Below the pieces are notes generated by a model. The model was not told where the DNA came from. It saw only the letters and a list, made by a program, of their open reading frames with translations, and searched no databases. A stretch of 64,000 bases of DNA from Cryptomeria japonica (taxonomy: Eukaryota > Streptophyta > Pinopsida > Cupressales > Cupressaceae): the NCBI RefSeq assembly GCF_030272615.1, contig NC_081409.1, positions 531,006,291 through 531,070,290 on the forward strand. The letters are read 5' to 3'. Made by a program: the position numbers and the translations under genes. Positions 23,698 to 35,357 of the stretch are shown here, piece by piece; the stretch's first letter is position 1; each line of letters opens with the position of its first letter.

Positions 23698-24261
23698 ATC
23701 GTCAACGTTCAATAGATCAGTATGTTATATATTTATTAAAACTATTTAAGTCATGGTTTTACCTGCTGATAGAATTCTTGGACAATGCATACTTCAACCT
23801 ATACTTCAACCTGGCTTACATTTTGAAGACACCTAAGAAGATATTATTGCTGACCTTAACGCTGTTGCTTGGAAAGTTAGAACTCATAACCAACAATATC
23901 AACAAGATCGCTTGGTATTGGAAAGAGAAGAAGAAATAGGTGAATAGTTGGGAAGGGTTCCTGTAGCCCAAGAAGTTGTTGTGGTTGATAGAGTTATTTA
24001 GAGACCCTAGAAGAAATAGCACTGGATTCTTGTCCTTATACTAGATCACAAAGGAGAGAGGGAGTTGTTGATAAATTTTTCAAAGAACTCCAAGGGTTAT
24101 CACTCTCTACAAATTTCACTCCCAAGAGGAGGGCTAAAACTAGATCTTCTTCCCCTACTAAAACTACTCCCAAAGTATCTCTCTCTTCTAGCAATTGGCA
24201 AGCATTAACGCTTTTTGGAATTCAAGCTCCTCCTCTTGTAACTATTTTCCCTATTTCAATC

Positions 24262-25815
24262 ATGGCTTAACCATGGGGCGCTGCAGTCGGGCCTCTTTCT
24301 CTCGGTGCTCATAATCCTCTCCCAAAAGGGGCTAGGGATGTTTTACCTAAGTTCAATGGAGACGGGAAAATCTCAGTTGAAGAACATTTGAACTCCTTTA
24401 ATGTAGCGATTGGGATACTGGTAGTGTAGCATGAAGATGTAATTGTTAGGCATTTCACTCAAACTCTTACTGAGGGAGCAACAGATTGGTTTAGTTATCT
24501 ATAGGCAGGATCTATAACTAATTGGCTAACAATGAAAACTACTTTCGAGAAATGGTTTAAGAGCACTGATGATGAGAACTCACTTTTGGCTCAACTCACA
24601 CAAATGAAGAAAGAGATTCATGAGCCAATGAGAGATTATGTGTCTAGGTATAATAAAATTATTCATAAAATTCCCCTTGCTAAAAGACCAACTGGTGATA
24701 ACCAACAATGTTTCTTTATCAACTCTATGCCTCCTGATGTTGGTTTCCATCTCAGAAGAAATAGGCCAGTTGATCTTGATACTGCACAGAACCAAGCTAT
24801 AGAACTTGAAGATGATTTAATAATAGTAGGGAAGTGGAGGAAAGATGTGCAAATCCCTCAAGGTCAATCTCAAGCTTCCACTTCTTTGACTGATCCAGTT
24901 GTCCAAGGATTAGTCAATGATATGATTGCCTTGAAGAGGCAAATTCCAAAAACTGGAGGTTCTTACCCACAGCCCTATCAAGATATAAGTAGGAAACAAC
25001 CAAACCAGTACAATTATGGGTGAACTTTGCAACTCCCTACAGCCCCGCAAAGATTGCAAATAGAAGGTCCTCTTGATAAAAGTGTTATGTGCTCTTTTCA
25101 CCTTACTTCAGATCATGATGGGAATTCTTGTCCTGACATGATAAGGCATGTCCAAATGGGAAGCACAAAGGATGAACTCGGGGAGTTCACTGAAGCAAAG
25201 AAGATTCAAGAAGTACCTGGCGACTCTGGATCATTTTACCTTCAATACGAATAAGATTCAAAAAGAGGTGGTAATATTTTGGTAACTCTTGAAGACCCTG
25301 CATGTGCAATCCTTACAAGGAATCAACGAACCCCCCAACCTTCTCTTGTTGCAAACTCTCCCAGAACTAATTTCAAGAGTAAGGGTCCCGCAAGTAATGA
25401 TTCTTCCTTTCATGCAAAAACTCCTAAAGTTAAGATTTTGCAAATAAATACTAAAGGTAAAAACAATTCTTCTCCTTCTCCCTCTTTTGACATAGTTGAA
25501 TTTTTCAAATCTTCAACTGTTCAAATTTCCACTATCGAATATTTGAAACTGAACCCGGGGGAATTAGACAAGTTGGTCAAATATGTAAAAGGAGATCCTA
25601 CCTCAGAGTCCTCAGTGAATGAATGTATGGTTGATAATGGTTTGTTTGTTGCTGAAAAACCTACATTTGCTCCTAGCCCTCCCACTGATTCGATTAATCC
25701 ATGTGCCTCTCATAGTGTTGAAGATAACCTTGACACTGAAGTTTTGAAACCCAAACCTTTTTATATCTCTCTCCTTTTGAATGGTCAGAAGCTTAGGAAT
25801 TGTATTTTTTTATGA
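24262..25815 (+). pseudogene. Gypsy gag of block D, cut before the protease
   Basis: One frame from the ATG at 24262 holds a retrotransposon gag domain (DVLPKFNGDGKISVEEHLNS, EGATDWFSYL, MKTTFEKWFKS, MPPDVGFHLRRNRP). A zinc knuckle of CX2HX4HX4C type follows (CSFHLTSDHDGNSC), as in Tat elements, then a linker. Five internal stops (about 24268, 24427, 24503, 25021, 25252) but no frameshift. The frame ends at PFYISLLLNGQKLRNCI, the sequence that normally leads into the DSG/DTG of retropepsin, so protease and pol are missing from 25810 on. Confidence 0.85.
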
Positions 25816-26082
25816 AATAAATAATTAATTATGGTTTTTTTACTAAAACTTTGTAAAAATATTAAAAAACTCATATGTCTGACCACCATAACTTGGTCAG
25901 AACTTTATGAAATTCAATTATTTATTTGTAATCCTATAGTATACAAATCATAGAAGGTGACACATGTTTTAGATTCAAAAAATGTGATATCGTTTGAAAG
26001 TTATAGATATTTTTCAATCAGCCTTTCAATCAGGACTTTAGTCAAGATATCGCCACTTTTTGGCCCCTCATAATCCTGCACA
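25816..26082. other. Junction segment between D and AC
   Basis: AT-rich sequence with no similarity to either neighbour that I can see. AC pol homology resumes at about 26083 on the minus strand. It may be filler DNA or a remnant of a further insertion. Confidence 0.4.
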
Positions 26083-27334
26083 TACCCACATCTTTACTAC
26101 TACAAGTTCCTTCTTGATTAATTTCAATAGATTAATTTGTATTTTGAATTTTACATACTTGTGTACATGACATAGAGAATTATTTTTCTATCTTATGTCT
26201 TCTCTCAAACTCAGCTTCTTCTAGACTAATAGTCAATCCCGCTTGACTATATATTAGTTCTTACATTGTTCTTCCATACCTTGGTACATCTTGCTCATCA
26301 TTTGATAGAAATATGATATTTCCTAATATTTGATCAATAACTATTTTTTTTTCTTGTGGTGTTACTTCTTCTTCTTTTTCATCCTCTTTCTTTTGTTGTT
26401 TTGTATATGCCTCTTTCCTTTGAATTCTGAGTTCTTCTTGTCTTCTTTCCAACTCTATTCTTTGTTTTGTGAAAGATGTGTCTTCATTTGTAATAGTTGC
26501 TTGTTCTTCATCCTTTTCTTCACTTGATACACTAGATGATAGATCTGGACCCCATTTATATTCATTTGAATCTGTCTCTGAACCATTGTCTAGGATTACA
26601 CCACTATACCATACAGAAATATTGTATGGTGTGAATAGTTCTCTAATTTTGACCATCTCTTCTTTCACTGCTTTTGGAATATCTTGCTTAGATTCAACAC
26701 TTGTTTGTATTCCTTGAACTTGTTTGCAAGATTCTTCTTCCCGTTTGATCGCAAGTTCTTTCTGTTGTTTCTCATATTCTTCTTGTTTTTGTTTGTTGGC
26801 TACTATTTCTGCTGGTAGGTGTAGCTTTTCTTGCCATGGTTCTTCTTTAGGAATTTCTTTCTTTCTCCACCTTGGTTTTTGATAATTTTTTTGTTTTATC
26901 TTTGATTTTGGATATCCAAGTCTTGATTTATCTTCTTTAGATTGTGAGTGAGGACAAATAGGTTCTGAAATACCTTCTTGTCGCTTACGAATTGGTCCTT
27001 TTCCTTCATATCCCATTTTTTGCATGATCTTATAATCATTGTCATATTGCTCCATGGGATTATTGACTTCTGCAGCTATTGCTATAGTTTCATTTTCATC
27101 TTTTTACAACCAACTAAGAATATCCTTGTCTTCAATTTCTTCTGCAAGTGTTCCAGCTTTAACAAATGCTCCATCAAACATTTCTACTGATTTTTCTGAG
27201 ATTCATGGTTGAACATTTGTAGGGTTTCCATATGATTTAGGTGAAAGTGGCAAGCTATGTAGAGAATATTCTCCCATTCCTTCATCATTTAATTTGATCT
27301 TTTTCTCAAAGGTTTCCCATAAATTTTCTTGAAT
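26083..27334 (-). pseudogene. AC pol linker with G-patch domain
   Basis: Downstream of the protease on the minus strand lies a G-patch motif (KIMQKMGYEGKGPIRKRQEG, 27034-26975), followed by a highly charged Lys/Glu/Gln-rich linker (EYEKQQKELAIKREEESCKQ) and VWYSGVILDNGSETDSNEY, all matching B at 43637-44500. G-patch modules bind nucleic acid or RNA helicases and are known next to the protease in some retroviruses. A stop interrupts the segment before the G-patch (SWL, stop, KDEN). The sequence is lost at about 26083, before RT. Confidence 0.8.
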
Positions 27335-28040
27335 TTATTTGGTGGGATAGACTGATTCTCTGTTATGTAGAACTCTTGTATCTTGTGTTGGCTTCAGAAT
27401 ATTACAATATTGGCTGGAGTCTGTAATTATAGTGACTTCTTGTCCCTCATAAGGAAACTTTACACATTGGTGATATGTAGAAGGAACTTCTTGCATGTTA
27501 GTAATCCATGGTCTTCCCAGATGAATGTTATAATATAGATTCAAATCTAGAACCTGGCATAATGTATTTCTTTCCATAGGTCCTATTTTGATTGGTAACA
27601 CCACAATTCCTTTAGAATAACGCTCTTCTTCATCATAAGCCTTAATGGTTATTTTCTTCTTTGGATCTATTGCATTTTCTGAATATCCCAAAGCCTTTAT
27701 TAAACTTAATGCACAAATGTTTAAGCCAGCTCCACCATCTATGAGTACGCATTTGACATGAGTTTTATAAATGGTGACTTCAACATGAAAGGGATCATTA
27801 TGAGGATGTTGCAAGGATGTGTCATCATTTTTAGAAAATGATAAGCAATGAGGGGATATAAGGTGACCCACCATGTTTTGGAACTAATCCACATCTAGGT
27901 TTTTTGAAACTGTTGTTTCCATTAGAGCCTTTTCTAAAAATTTCTTACGCATAGGTGAAACTTTAAGGAGATCTAAAATTGATAATTGAGAGGGTATTCT
28001 TTGCAATTATTCCACTAAGTTGTATTTTCATGAAGTGGAT
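27335..28040 (-). pseudogene. AC retropepsin region
   Basis: The protease core reads VKCVLIDGGAGLNICALSL, with the catalytic Asp in DGG (Tat elements often have DGG in place of DTG or DSG), then the flap and ILE-like strand NIHLGRPWITNMQ. This open part (27874-27335) is 179 codons without a stop. It lies between the gag C-terminus and the G-patch linker, the same order as B. The upstream linker (about 28040-27880) is interrupted by stops. Confidence 0.85.
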
Positions 28041-28289
28041 GTTGATTCATTTGTTATACCTAGAAATGTAACCTTCTCTTTGCTTCTCGTAATGACATTG
28101 ATTGGTTATGAAGGTGTGTTATCTTTAACAATAATGACATTTACCACATCATCATACGTATAACTGTAGTTCACTTTAGCTTTGCCTTTATCATCTTTTG
28201 ATTTAGATTGTTCAACTTTTTCATAGTTTGGAAGTGGAGTTTTGAATGCTAGATGTGATTCATTTGTCTTATGACTATCCACTATGATA

Positions 28290-29803
28290 GTTCCATTATC
28301 GATTAAATCTTAGATAAGGTGCTTCAATCTTTGTCAATCATTAGTTTGGTGTCCTTTGTTTCAATGGTAATTGCAAAAATGATTGTCGTTCCACCAATTA
28401 GGTTTGACTTGTGGTTCATAGTTTCTTGCTTCTGGTAAAATAATCAATTTATTTGCAAGAAGAGTTTTCAAAGTTGATTCCAAGGGTTCTCCAATGTTTA
28501 TGAATTTCCTGCGAGGATTGGAGAAGAAAGACTTGGATTTACTGCTCTCTTGATTGTTATTGTTTGGGATTTGACTTGAAAAATTAAAGATTGGTTGTTG
28601 TTTTGTAGCATTATTGTCGCCATTCCCTCCATTGATTATATTCCTATTCTTTGACCAGAATTTTGGTTTTTCATTGTTGTTGTTGTTGTTGTGATTGTTA
28701 TTATAGGAATTATTGTAAATCTTTAGCTCTCCTTTCTTTACCATTACATCTTCTATCTTTAGACCATTCTCAATCATCTTAGCAAAAGGAGGACATTGCA
28801 TTTTTAGAGGGTAACTCATTTCACTGATAAGGTTGTCAATGAATATGTCCATTTTCTCTTGATCAAGTACATCTCTTGGATACCTATTAAACATTTGTTT
28901 CCATCATTGTAAGAAGATCATGAAAGATTCACCATTCTTTTTCTTAACATTGCATAAATCCAGCATTGTTATCACATTTCTTACATTATAGGAGTATTAT
29001 GAGATAAATCTATTCACAACTTCTTCAAAAGATTTCATTCCAAATGATAATATTGATAACCATTCCATCGATTGTCCATTTAAACTCCTAGGGAATAGAC
29101 GCATCGGGTAATTTTCATCATGTGCAAATTCCATACTCATAGTGCAAAATTCCCTAATGTGATCTTAAGGATCAGATTTTCCATCATATTTATCATATTT
29201 AGGGATTTCACAATGTTGTGGGAATGGTATCATACTTAAACTTTTATCAAAAGGATATGGACAGATGTCCTCCAATGAATACTTCTTGGAACTTGTTTCA
29301 TTCTGCATATCCTGTATTTGTTGTTGTAAGGTTTGTATTTGTTGAGTGAGAGTTAACAAAGGATTATCCATACAGATTCTCCTTGTATCCTCATAAGTTC
29401 TTCTATCACTACGCTCTCTTCATGTATCATCATGGTCTTTTCTTGTTTTATCTCCTCTTGTTTCCTCATGGATTACTTTATTTACATCCTCATTATTTGG
29501 ATCATCTGTGTTTTGATTATTACTTGTCTCTACATCTTGTTTCAAGATTTCTACGTTAAAGTCTTGTGGCAATTTAGCTCCTGATTTTGCCAACATTAAA
29601 AGGTATTTTTCCTTTTATTTCTTCAATAACTTTTTCATTAGTTTGTCAAATTTAAAATCTTGCTCAAGGTCTCTAATGGTGTTATTGACCACTTCTTCAT
29701 TAACATCCGTACACCCAAAAGTTTGAAACATCTAATTATCTTCTTCCATTTATTTTTGTCATTTTCTGAATTGCTCGTATTGAGCTCTACTCCAAACTGG
29801 CAT
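28290..29803 (-). pseudogene. AC gag
   Basis: The frame starts MPVWSRAQ at 29803, matching the B gag start. It contains the conserved gag block (DICPYPFDKSLSMIPFPQHC, HIREFCTM, FPRSLNGQSMEW), an Asn-rich stretch (28770-28650) and a Tat-type knuckle beginning FCNYH with NKGH following, in the CX2HX4HX4C form. Stops occur at about 29757, 29712, 29164, 28895 and 28360. The protein would form the particle shell; this copy cannot. Confidence 0.85.
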
Positions 29804-29910
29804 GTGATTGCTTCGAAAAACTTCTCAATTTTTGACCTTCTAAAAACAACTCGATAGGTGAATATTGGTTTAGGAAGATAAGATTTGTTGATTTTACCAT
29901 TGTTATTGTT

Positions 29911-30312
29911 TCATTGTGATAAAGCATCTTTTTGTTTACAAGAATGTCCTTGCAAAATTTCTCCATCAAATTTTGTCCTACAACTATGTAAATAGTGACA
30001 AAAATGGTGTAGGAATGTCCTATGTTTTAACAAGATCTTGCGATTGATATACAAATATCTTATCCTCTTCTGAGTAGCTTTATAACTGGGTTTTCTTTTC
30101 TTAAGGCAATATTTAAAATTCATATAACCATATGATAGTTTACAAGTTTGCTTGATTCCAATGTGAGTGCAATTCTGATTTTGATATAACCTAGGTTCAA
30201 AATAGGAATGATATATCCAAGATAATGAACAAAAGGTGGATATGATCAAGTTTCGTGATAGAGGATTTGATATATCTTTATGAGAAACTGATAATGATGT
30301 TGATTTTTGCAC
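29911..30312 (-). pseudogene. Leader ORF upstream of AC gag
   Basis: A basic ORF just 5' of gag. The part containing KKRKPSYKATQKRIRYLYIN and RKILLKHRTFLH is shared at protein level with B at 40725-40860, where it again lies directly upstream of gag. No known domain is recognised. It could be a real leader-encoded peptide, an upstream part of gag, or chance conservation of untranslated RNA. Confidence 0.45.
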
Positions 30313-30479
30313 TTAAGATGGTTGAATCACTAGCTTGTTGAATGTTTTATGCTTATCAAAACTTTTTGGAAATAGCCTGTTGGATTGGTAACCCGATTAT
30401 CGAACTAGTTTGAAGGTCCGTGATAGTTTAAAGACAACTCTACTCAAGAAGGGTTTTTGACACTAACTTTGAAAGTTTG

Positions 30480-30760
30480 GTCTGACATACTTTGTCTTAG
30501 ATGCGAGAAAGCATTTATGCTAACCTTTTGGTCAAAAGCGCTAATTTATGGGACAAATGCATTATTCTATTGCTTGAAAGCGCTGCTCTGTGGCACTAAA
30601 AGTGGAAAATTGTGTTATAAAAGTGTGGTTTTATGTTTAAAAGCGCTAATCCACTGATAAAATATGTGAACCTATGACATAAAAGTGTTGTACTATTGTT
30701 CCAATGTGTTATTTTGCATAATAAATGCATGGTTTTGTGCCTCAAAAGCGTTGTTCTAAC
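30480..30760 (-). repeat. TTAGCGCTTTTG-type array 2, 5' leader of AC
   Basis: On the minus strand units read TTAGCGCTTTT, AACGCTTTTG and variants; on the plus strand CAAAAGCGCTAA, for example at 30535 and 30640. It sits in the gag leader, in sense orientation. The corresponding stretch is missing in B between 40270 and 40690. Confidence 0.75.
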
Positions 30761-30899
30761 TCTGTTACAAGGACTTTTTATTTTTTCCAGCAAATTGTTA
30801 GATTTTTGCTCATTTTTAGATGATGATTTTTTTCAATTTTTTGACCATTCTGAGCATGTTATAGACATAGAAGACACAATGTTTCAAAAAAAAATGCGC

Positions 30900-31430
30900 A
30901 AGCAAGCACTAATCCTATGGTAGGCTGAGACGATAATTGTTGAATCTCACATGGAGTTTCCCCTGAGGCTACGCTATTCAGAGCGAATATTTAGATGCTT
31001 GACCCTACTATCTCCACCCTCGACACTCACTTCTCTAGGGCAGCCAAGCACGAGTTTCCATGAAAAACTTTATATCTCTACTAAGAACCGTATGTGTGTG
31101 AGCCACTTCAAAGGTCCGACCTCCTGTGCCAACAATTAGAAGGATTTTGGCAACTAGTACAAGTGGTTTTTAGTAAAGGCTTTCACTCATGTGGGCATAC
31201 ATGTGGCACTTTCAGCTCTGTAAATACAGAAGGTTCCCAGCCTATAAAGGTTACACTCCATAGGGTTTACGGGGAAATATAGTGTCGGTATGAACTTATC
31301 AGCACATGTTGTTACATGATTTATTTAGAGTGGATCAGAAGGACTCGGTATTAGCTTGTTTCCACTTGGGTCGTTCCCCTCTCACTAACCCCCTCAAGGA
31401 AGCTTGGGAAACAAGGCCCTCTAAATATTA
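30900..31430 (-). other. Conserved leader block of the Tat family (AC copy)
   Basis: This 0.5-kb block matches B at 39560-40190 much better than the AT-rich sequence around it. Read opposite to gag, both copies keep an open frame containing FSKGF, SCGHTCGTFSSVNTEGSQPI and KVTLHRVYGE, and a second one containing RIFRCLT. Whether RNA, an antisense peptide or a nested old element is conserved is not clear. Confidence 0.5.
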
Positions 31431-31779
31431 CACATAAAAGAGAGTAGGTCTAGTTTTCTGATCACCGTATGAGGGTGAGACCATACTTGCCTACTACTTC
31501 ATCAAACATGGAATACACCTATTTATTTTTAGCCTTCTACAATCTATGTGCAACTACTTAAAAGAAGTCACTTAAAATGCAAGTTGCATGTTCTCGATTG
31601 TCCCCCTAGTTAAGCTAAATGAGAAAGATATGATGTATTACTCTCCAAAATAAAACTCGTAATTAACTATGTGAGGAAATGCATGAAATTTTCTTTAAAA
31701 TAACCCTGCACATAGACATGTTAGTAGTTTGAAATTTTTCAGTTCTTGGACATTTAGATTTGCAGAAAAGTTTATTAGT

Positions 31780-32120
31780 TGAGAATAAAAGTGCTATCTT
31801 AGAAAATGCACTATCTTCCACCTCAAAAGCGTTGACCTAGGTGAGAAATGTGTGAACCTGCGATATGAAAGCACTACTCTGTGGACTAAATGCATGAAAT
31901 CATAGACAAAAGCGCTAAGCTAAATGCCACATGCTTTAACCTGTAAAATGAAAGCACTAATCAGAGGACTAAATGTGTTAATGTGCAGACAAAAGCACTG
32001 ACCTGAATGTAAAATGCACTAACCTGCGAGACAAAGGAGCTAATCTATTAAATGAATGCGTTGTTAGAATTCACATGGCCATGAATCTGGATTACAAGTG
32101 CGTTAAACTTATGTGTATGA
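31780..32120 (-). repeat. TTAGCGCTTTTG-type array 1, 5' leader of AC
   Basis: More than ten units, such as AAAAGCGCTAAGC at 31910 and AAAAGCACTGACC at 31990 (plus strand), in the 300 bp after the PBS. Sense orientation is TTAGYGCTTTTG. Confidence 0.8.
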
Positions 32121-32160
32121 GAACTAGATAGGATATTAGAAAGATATATGCGAGGCTCCA

Positions 32161-32178
32161 GCCCCACGGTGGGCACCA
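32161..32178 (-). promoter_or_regulatory. Primer binding site, tRNA-Lys type
   Basis: On the minus strand TGGTGCCCACCGTGGGGC, one mismatch from the complement of the plant tRNA-Lys(CUU) 3' end (TGGCGCCCACCGTGGGGC). It lies three bases after the LTR end. Confidence 0.88.
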
Positions 32179-32181
32179 AAA

Positions 32182-33331
32182 TGTGTCGACTTGAATTTCA
32201 TGTTTAGAATACTACCTGCAGCATATTAGCTTCACAAAATACAAAGGAAATACTACAAGAAATGCAAACTCAACCAATGAAAATACATGAAATGAATATA
32301 AAATGAAAACATTATTACCTTCATGATTTAAGTCTCATTGTGTCCTAACTCCACTATTCCTATTTGCAAATGATTTGCTCTTAGACAAGCATGGTAGCTT
32401 CCAAGATGGCATATGAAGAACGAATTGATAGTTAACTGATACTATGATATGCAAATGATATTAAGCTAAAATGTTGTGAAAATGATTTATGCTCAAAACT
32501 CTAAAATGTTATTTTTTTCAAACTCAAACTCACAGATGCAACATGAAGACTCCTAGATGACTATATGATTAGTTATTAGTCTATTTTTCTATTAGTTTCA
32601 AAATGGCTTAGAAGACCTCTTTTTATATATTATTGAGTGCATGAGTGTAGGTGGCAGAGATCAGCGGTCGTGATCAAATCTTGTAGATTGAATGGCTATG
32701 AGCAAGAAGTTGAAGGTTGAGAGAAAGGGGGAAGGAGAAGACAATTTTCACTCATCTCACCTTGACTGAGTTGAAGACTTGAGAGAATATAGGATAGTTG
32801 GAGAAGATGTAGGAATGAGAGGACAAGTGGACTCAAGTCCTCCTAAGATATAGGGATGTTAGAGAGAATATAGACGAAGGTTACGAAATATGTGTACGTA
32901 CACAATATTTCATTTATTTTGGAAGTTGGACATAAGTGGCTAATAAATGATTTTATTTATTTAATTTTGTTGAATTACTTTAGCTACATGATGGATGAGT
33001 TGGAAAAGGAAATATGAAGTGGAGATGGAAGGTGAGTTGGAAAAAGAATTAAATAATTTAAGAAATTATTTAATATTAAAGACTATAGAATAGAAGAATA
33101 ATCATTAAATATTATATATTTAATTGATTGATTGGAGGAATAATTAAATATTAGATATTTAATTATTAACGAATTAATTAATAAAATATTTTAATTAAAT
33201 TAATTAATAGAAGGACATGAAATGAATTAAATAAATTAATATTTTCAAATTAACTATTTAATAGAAGAATAATTATTAAATAAATATAAAATATTTATTT
33301 AATTGCTCATAGCCATTTTTATGTGTATACA
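32182..33331 (-). repeat. 5' LTR of AC
   Basis: The LTR starts TGTATACACAT at 33331 and ends GTCGACACA at 32182, about 1,150 bp, bounded by the PBS. A TATATAAAA at about 32622-32630 on the minus strand is at the same place as TATAAAA in the B LTRs. It aligns over its length with 36989-38134 and 53984-55129. Confidence 0.88.
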
Positions 33332-33480
33332 ATTGTCATTTATATAAATACTAAATAGTACTTCAAAATTATTCAAGATTCAATACTCACAAAAAAAAAA
33401 ATTCTTCTTATAGTCATTTTTGTTATTAATTTATTATTTAAATACCCACCAAATATGCACTTTCAAACATAAAATCTCTT

Positions 33481-33556
33481 AATGTATAACCTAAGAAAAA
33501 TGTTTGCGTAGATGCAATTTATTCCCTATGCAAACATTTTTCTTAGGTTATACATT
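33481..33556. repeat. Perfect 27-bp inverted repeat (hairpin)
   Basis: Arms 33481-33507 and 33530-33556 are exact reverse complements over 27 bp, with a 22-base loop. Pairing can extend about three more bases with one G-T pair. Arms contain TAACCTAAGAAAAATG. No flanking protein-coding sequence. Confidence 0.9.
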
Positions 33557-35357
33557 TCAAACTCTTCACATACTCAATGAAAATAGAGATCAATCAATAG
33601 AGGAATTATCATGCATATTCTTTTAATTGCTTTATTAGACCTTATATAGAAAAATGGAAATATTTTGCAATAAGGAATTGTTTTAACAAGAAATTAAGTT
33701 CAGGGTTTTCAAATCAAGAACTAGTGGTATCAGTTGTTTAACCCTACAATAATCCAAGAAAATGCTCTCAAAATATAAAACTGCAGCCAACTTTAAAAAT
33801 CCTATATTTTTGTTTAATGGTATGAAATATTTCATATAACATGCTCTGACCATTTTATTTTTGAACTCCTCTGGGTTAACTTTATCATATAATAAGTTTT
33901 TCTAATTTTAAATCTTGGGGACCTAATTTCATGGTCATGTTTTAGAAATTAAATAAAAATATGATAGATTGCAATTCCACTTTGTAGTGGACTCTATTTT
34001 TCTATTTAGATATTCATAAATGTAAATCTCAAAAATCAATTATAAAATTATTTTTTTATAAAATTAAGTTTTCATTTATTTAAAAATTAAAAAAATAGAA
34101 TTTAGTTTAATTTTAGATATTGAAATGATTTTCATGCAAAAAGACAAAATATAATAGAAATTTTGTTGAAATATCTAGAAAAATATAGAAAATTTTCATT
34201 TAAATCTATATTTTAGTTTTAAATTTATACTAAAATTGATTGATGATTTTATTTTAGAATTTGTAGTGATTTGCATGCAAAAAGGAAAATAGAATAGGAA
34301 TGTTCTTTATATATCTATTAAAAAAAAATTAGATTTGGGAATTAAGTTTTAAAGTTCATATTAGACCTACTTACCTCACAATATAATCTGAAAGAAAAAA
34401 TTCAATTCTAATAAAATGTTGTAAAAATTAGTATACTATAGTGGTTAGTATCGATTTAACATCAACAAATTTTTATTTGCATTTGATTTTTTTTGTTAGT
34501 ATATAGAAGAAATTTTGATAGAAAAAGGAAGGAAAGAATCTTAATGATAAATTTAGAAAGATCAAAAAGAATTTGTATGTTTCTAAATCTTAAATATAAA
34601 AATATAATACTTTTAGTAAATTGAAAAAATCAAAAATAGCTTGCTTAAAAAAATACTTCAAAATTTATATATAATTTTAAAAGAGATCAAAAAGAATTTT
34701 TATGTCTCTAAATTTTAGTAATAAAAATATAATGTTTCTAAATTATATTAGCATAGAGTGATAGAACATATGATTTTTTTTTTTTTTGTTAAGATAATGT
34801 TGCAAGAATTTTAATTATCAATTGAGAAAGATAAAAACAAACTTGTATGTTTTTAAATTGTAGACAAAAAATATAATTTTTATAAATTAAAAAAATCAAA
34901 ATCACCGGTTTAAACAAATAATTTTAGTCATCAAAAAATAATGTTTCTATATTGAAAAATTCAAATTTATACATACGTGTAATTTTTATTTTTATCTCTT
35001 AAATGTGCTATAAAAAAAAAAATTTAATTATTTTTTTTATATTAAAGGGATAGGGTTAGCATTTAATTTTTATAAGATTACAGTTAGAATAAAACAAGTA
35101 ATCTTAATCAAAATAAAGTTTATAGTATTTTAATATTTGTATTAATAAGATTATTTTAATTAAAAGAAAGTTTAATCTGTTTTAAAATGCCTTTATTTTA
35201 TTACAATATAATTTAAAGGTATTAATCTCATAAAAATATGTAAAATAATGAAAACCAAATCATAAGAAAAGTACATAATAATGAAGATTGTTATTTAATA
35301 TTTTATAATAAAATGATAATAAGTTTTATGAATGCATTATCCTATAATAGCAACTGT
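33557..35357. other. AT-rich unassigned DNA
   Basis: About 1.8 kb of very AT-rich sequence with no open frame of note and no similarity to the other elements that I can see. Confidence 0.6.

Larger units (their letters stand above)
18729..25815 (+). mobile_element. Gypsy-type block D with accessory frame, PBS and gag
   Basis: Directly after the break in AC pol the sequence begins TGTTACC. It then holds a promoter-like region, a 1,020-codon accessory frame, a tRNA-Arg PBS at 23680 and a gypsy gag that ends where the protease should start. Since a PBS normally follows an LTR at once, 18729-23679 may be one long LTR containing an ORF; alternatively two elements are joined. No second LTR copy is present to decide. 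From 25816 to 26082 lies AT-rich sequence I cannot assign. Confidence 0.55.
3477..33331 (-). mobile_element. Tat-type Ty3/gypsy element AC, nested and split
   Basis: This is a composite call. A 5' LTR, tRNA-Lys PBS, long leader, gag, protease and G-patch region (33331 to about 26083) and an RT tail, RNase H, archaeal-type RNase H, integrase, antisense PMD, PPT and 3' LTR (18728 to 3477) lie on the same strand in the right order. They align with the continuous plus-strand copy B. About 1.4 kb (G-patch linker to most of RT) is missing where block D lies. Two further insertions (3649-5299 and 6899-13233) and the copia element at the end interrupt it. The two LTR copies are closely similar by eye. 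That both halves come from one element is inference. Confidence 0.7.

Noticed and set aside
25219-25231. Second TGGCGACTCTG resembling a tRNA-Arg PBS
   Set aside because: Lies inside the D gag frame and matches only 11 bases; no LTR end before it.
26330-26527. Plus-strand ORF with Phe/Leu-rich, membrane-like sequence
   Set aside because: Antisense of the Lys/Glu-rich G-patch linker of AC.
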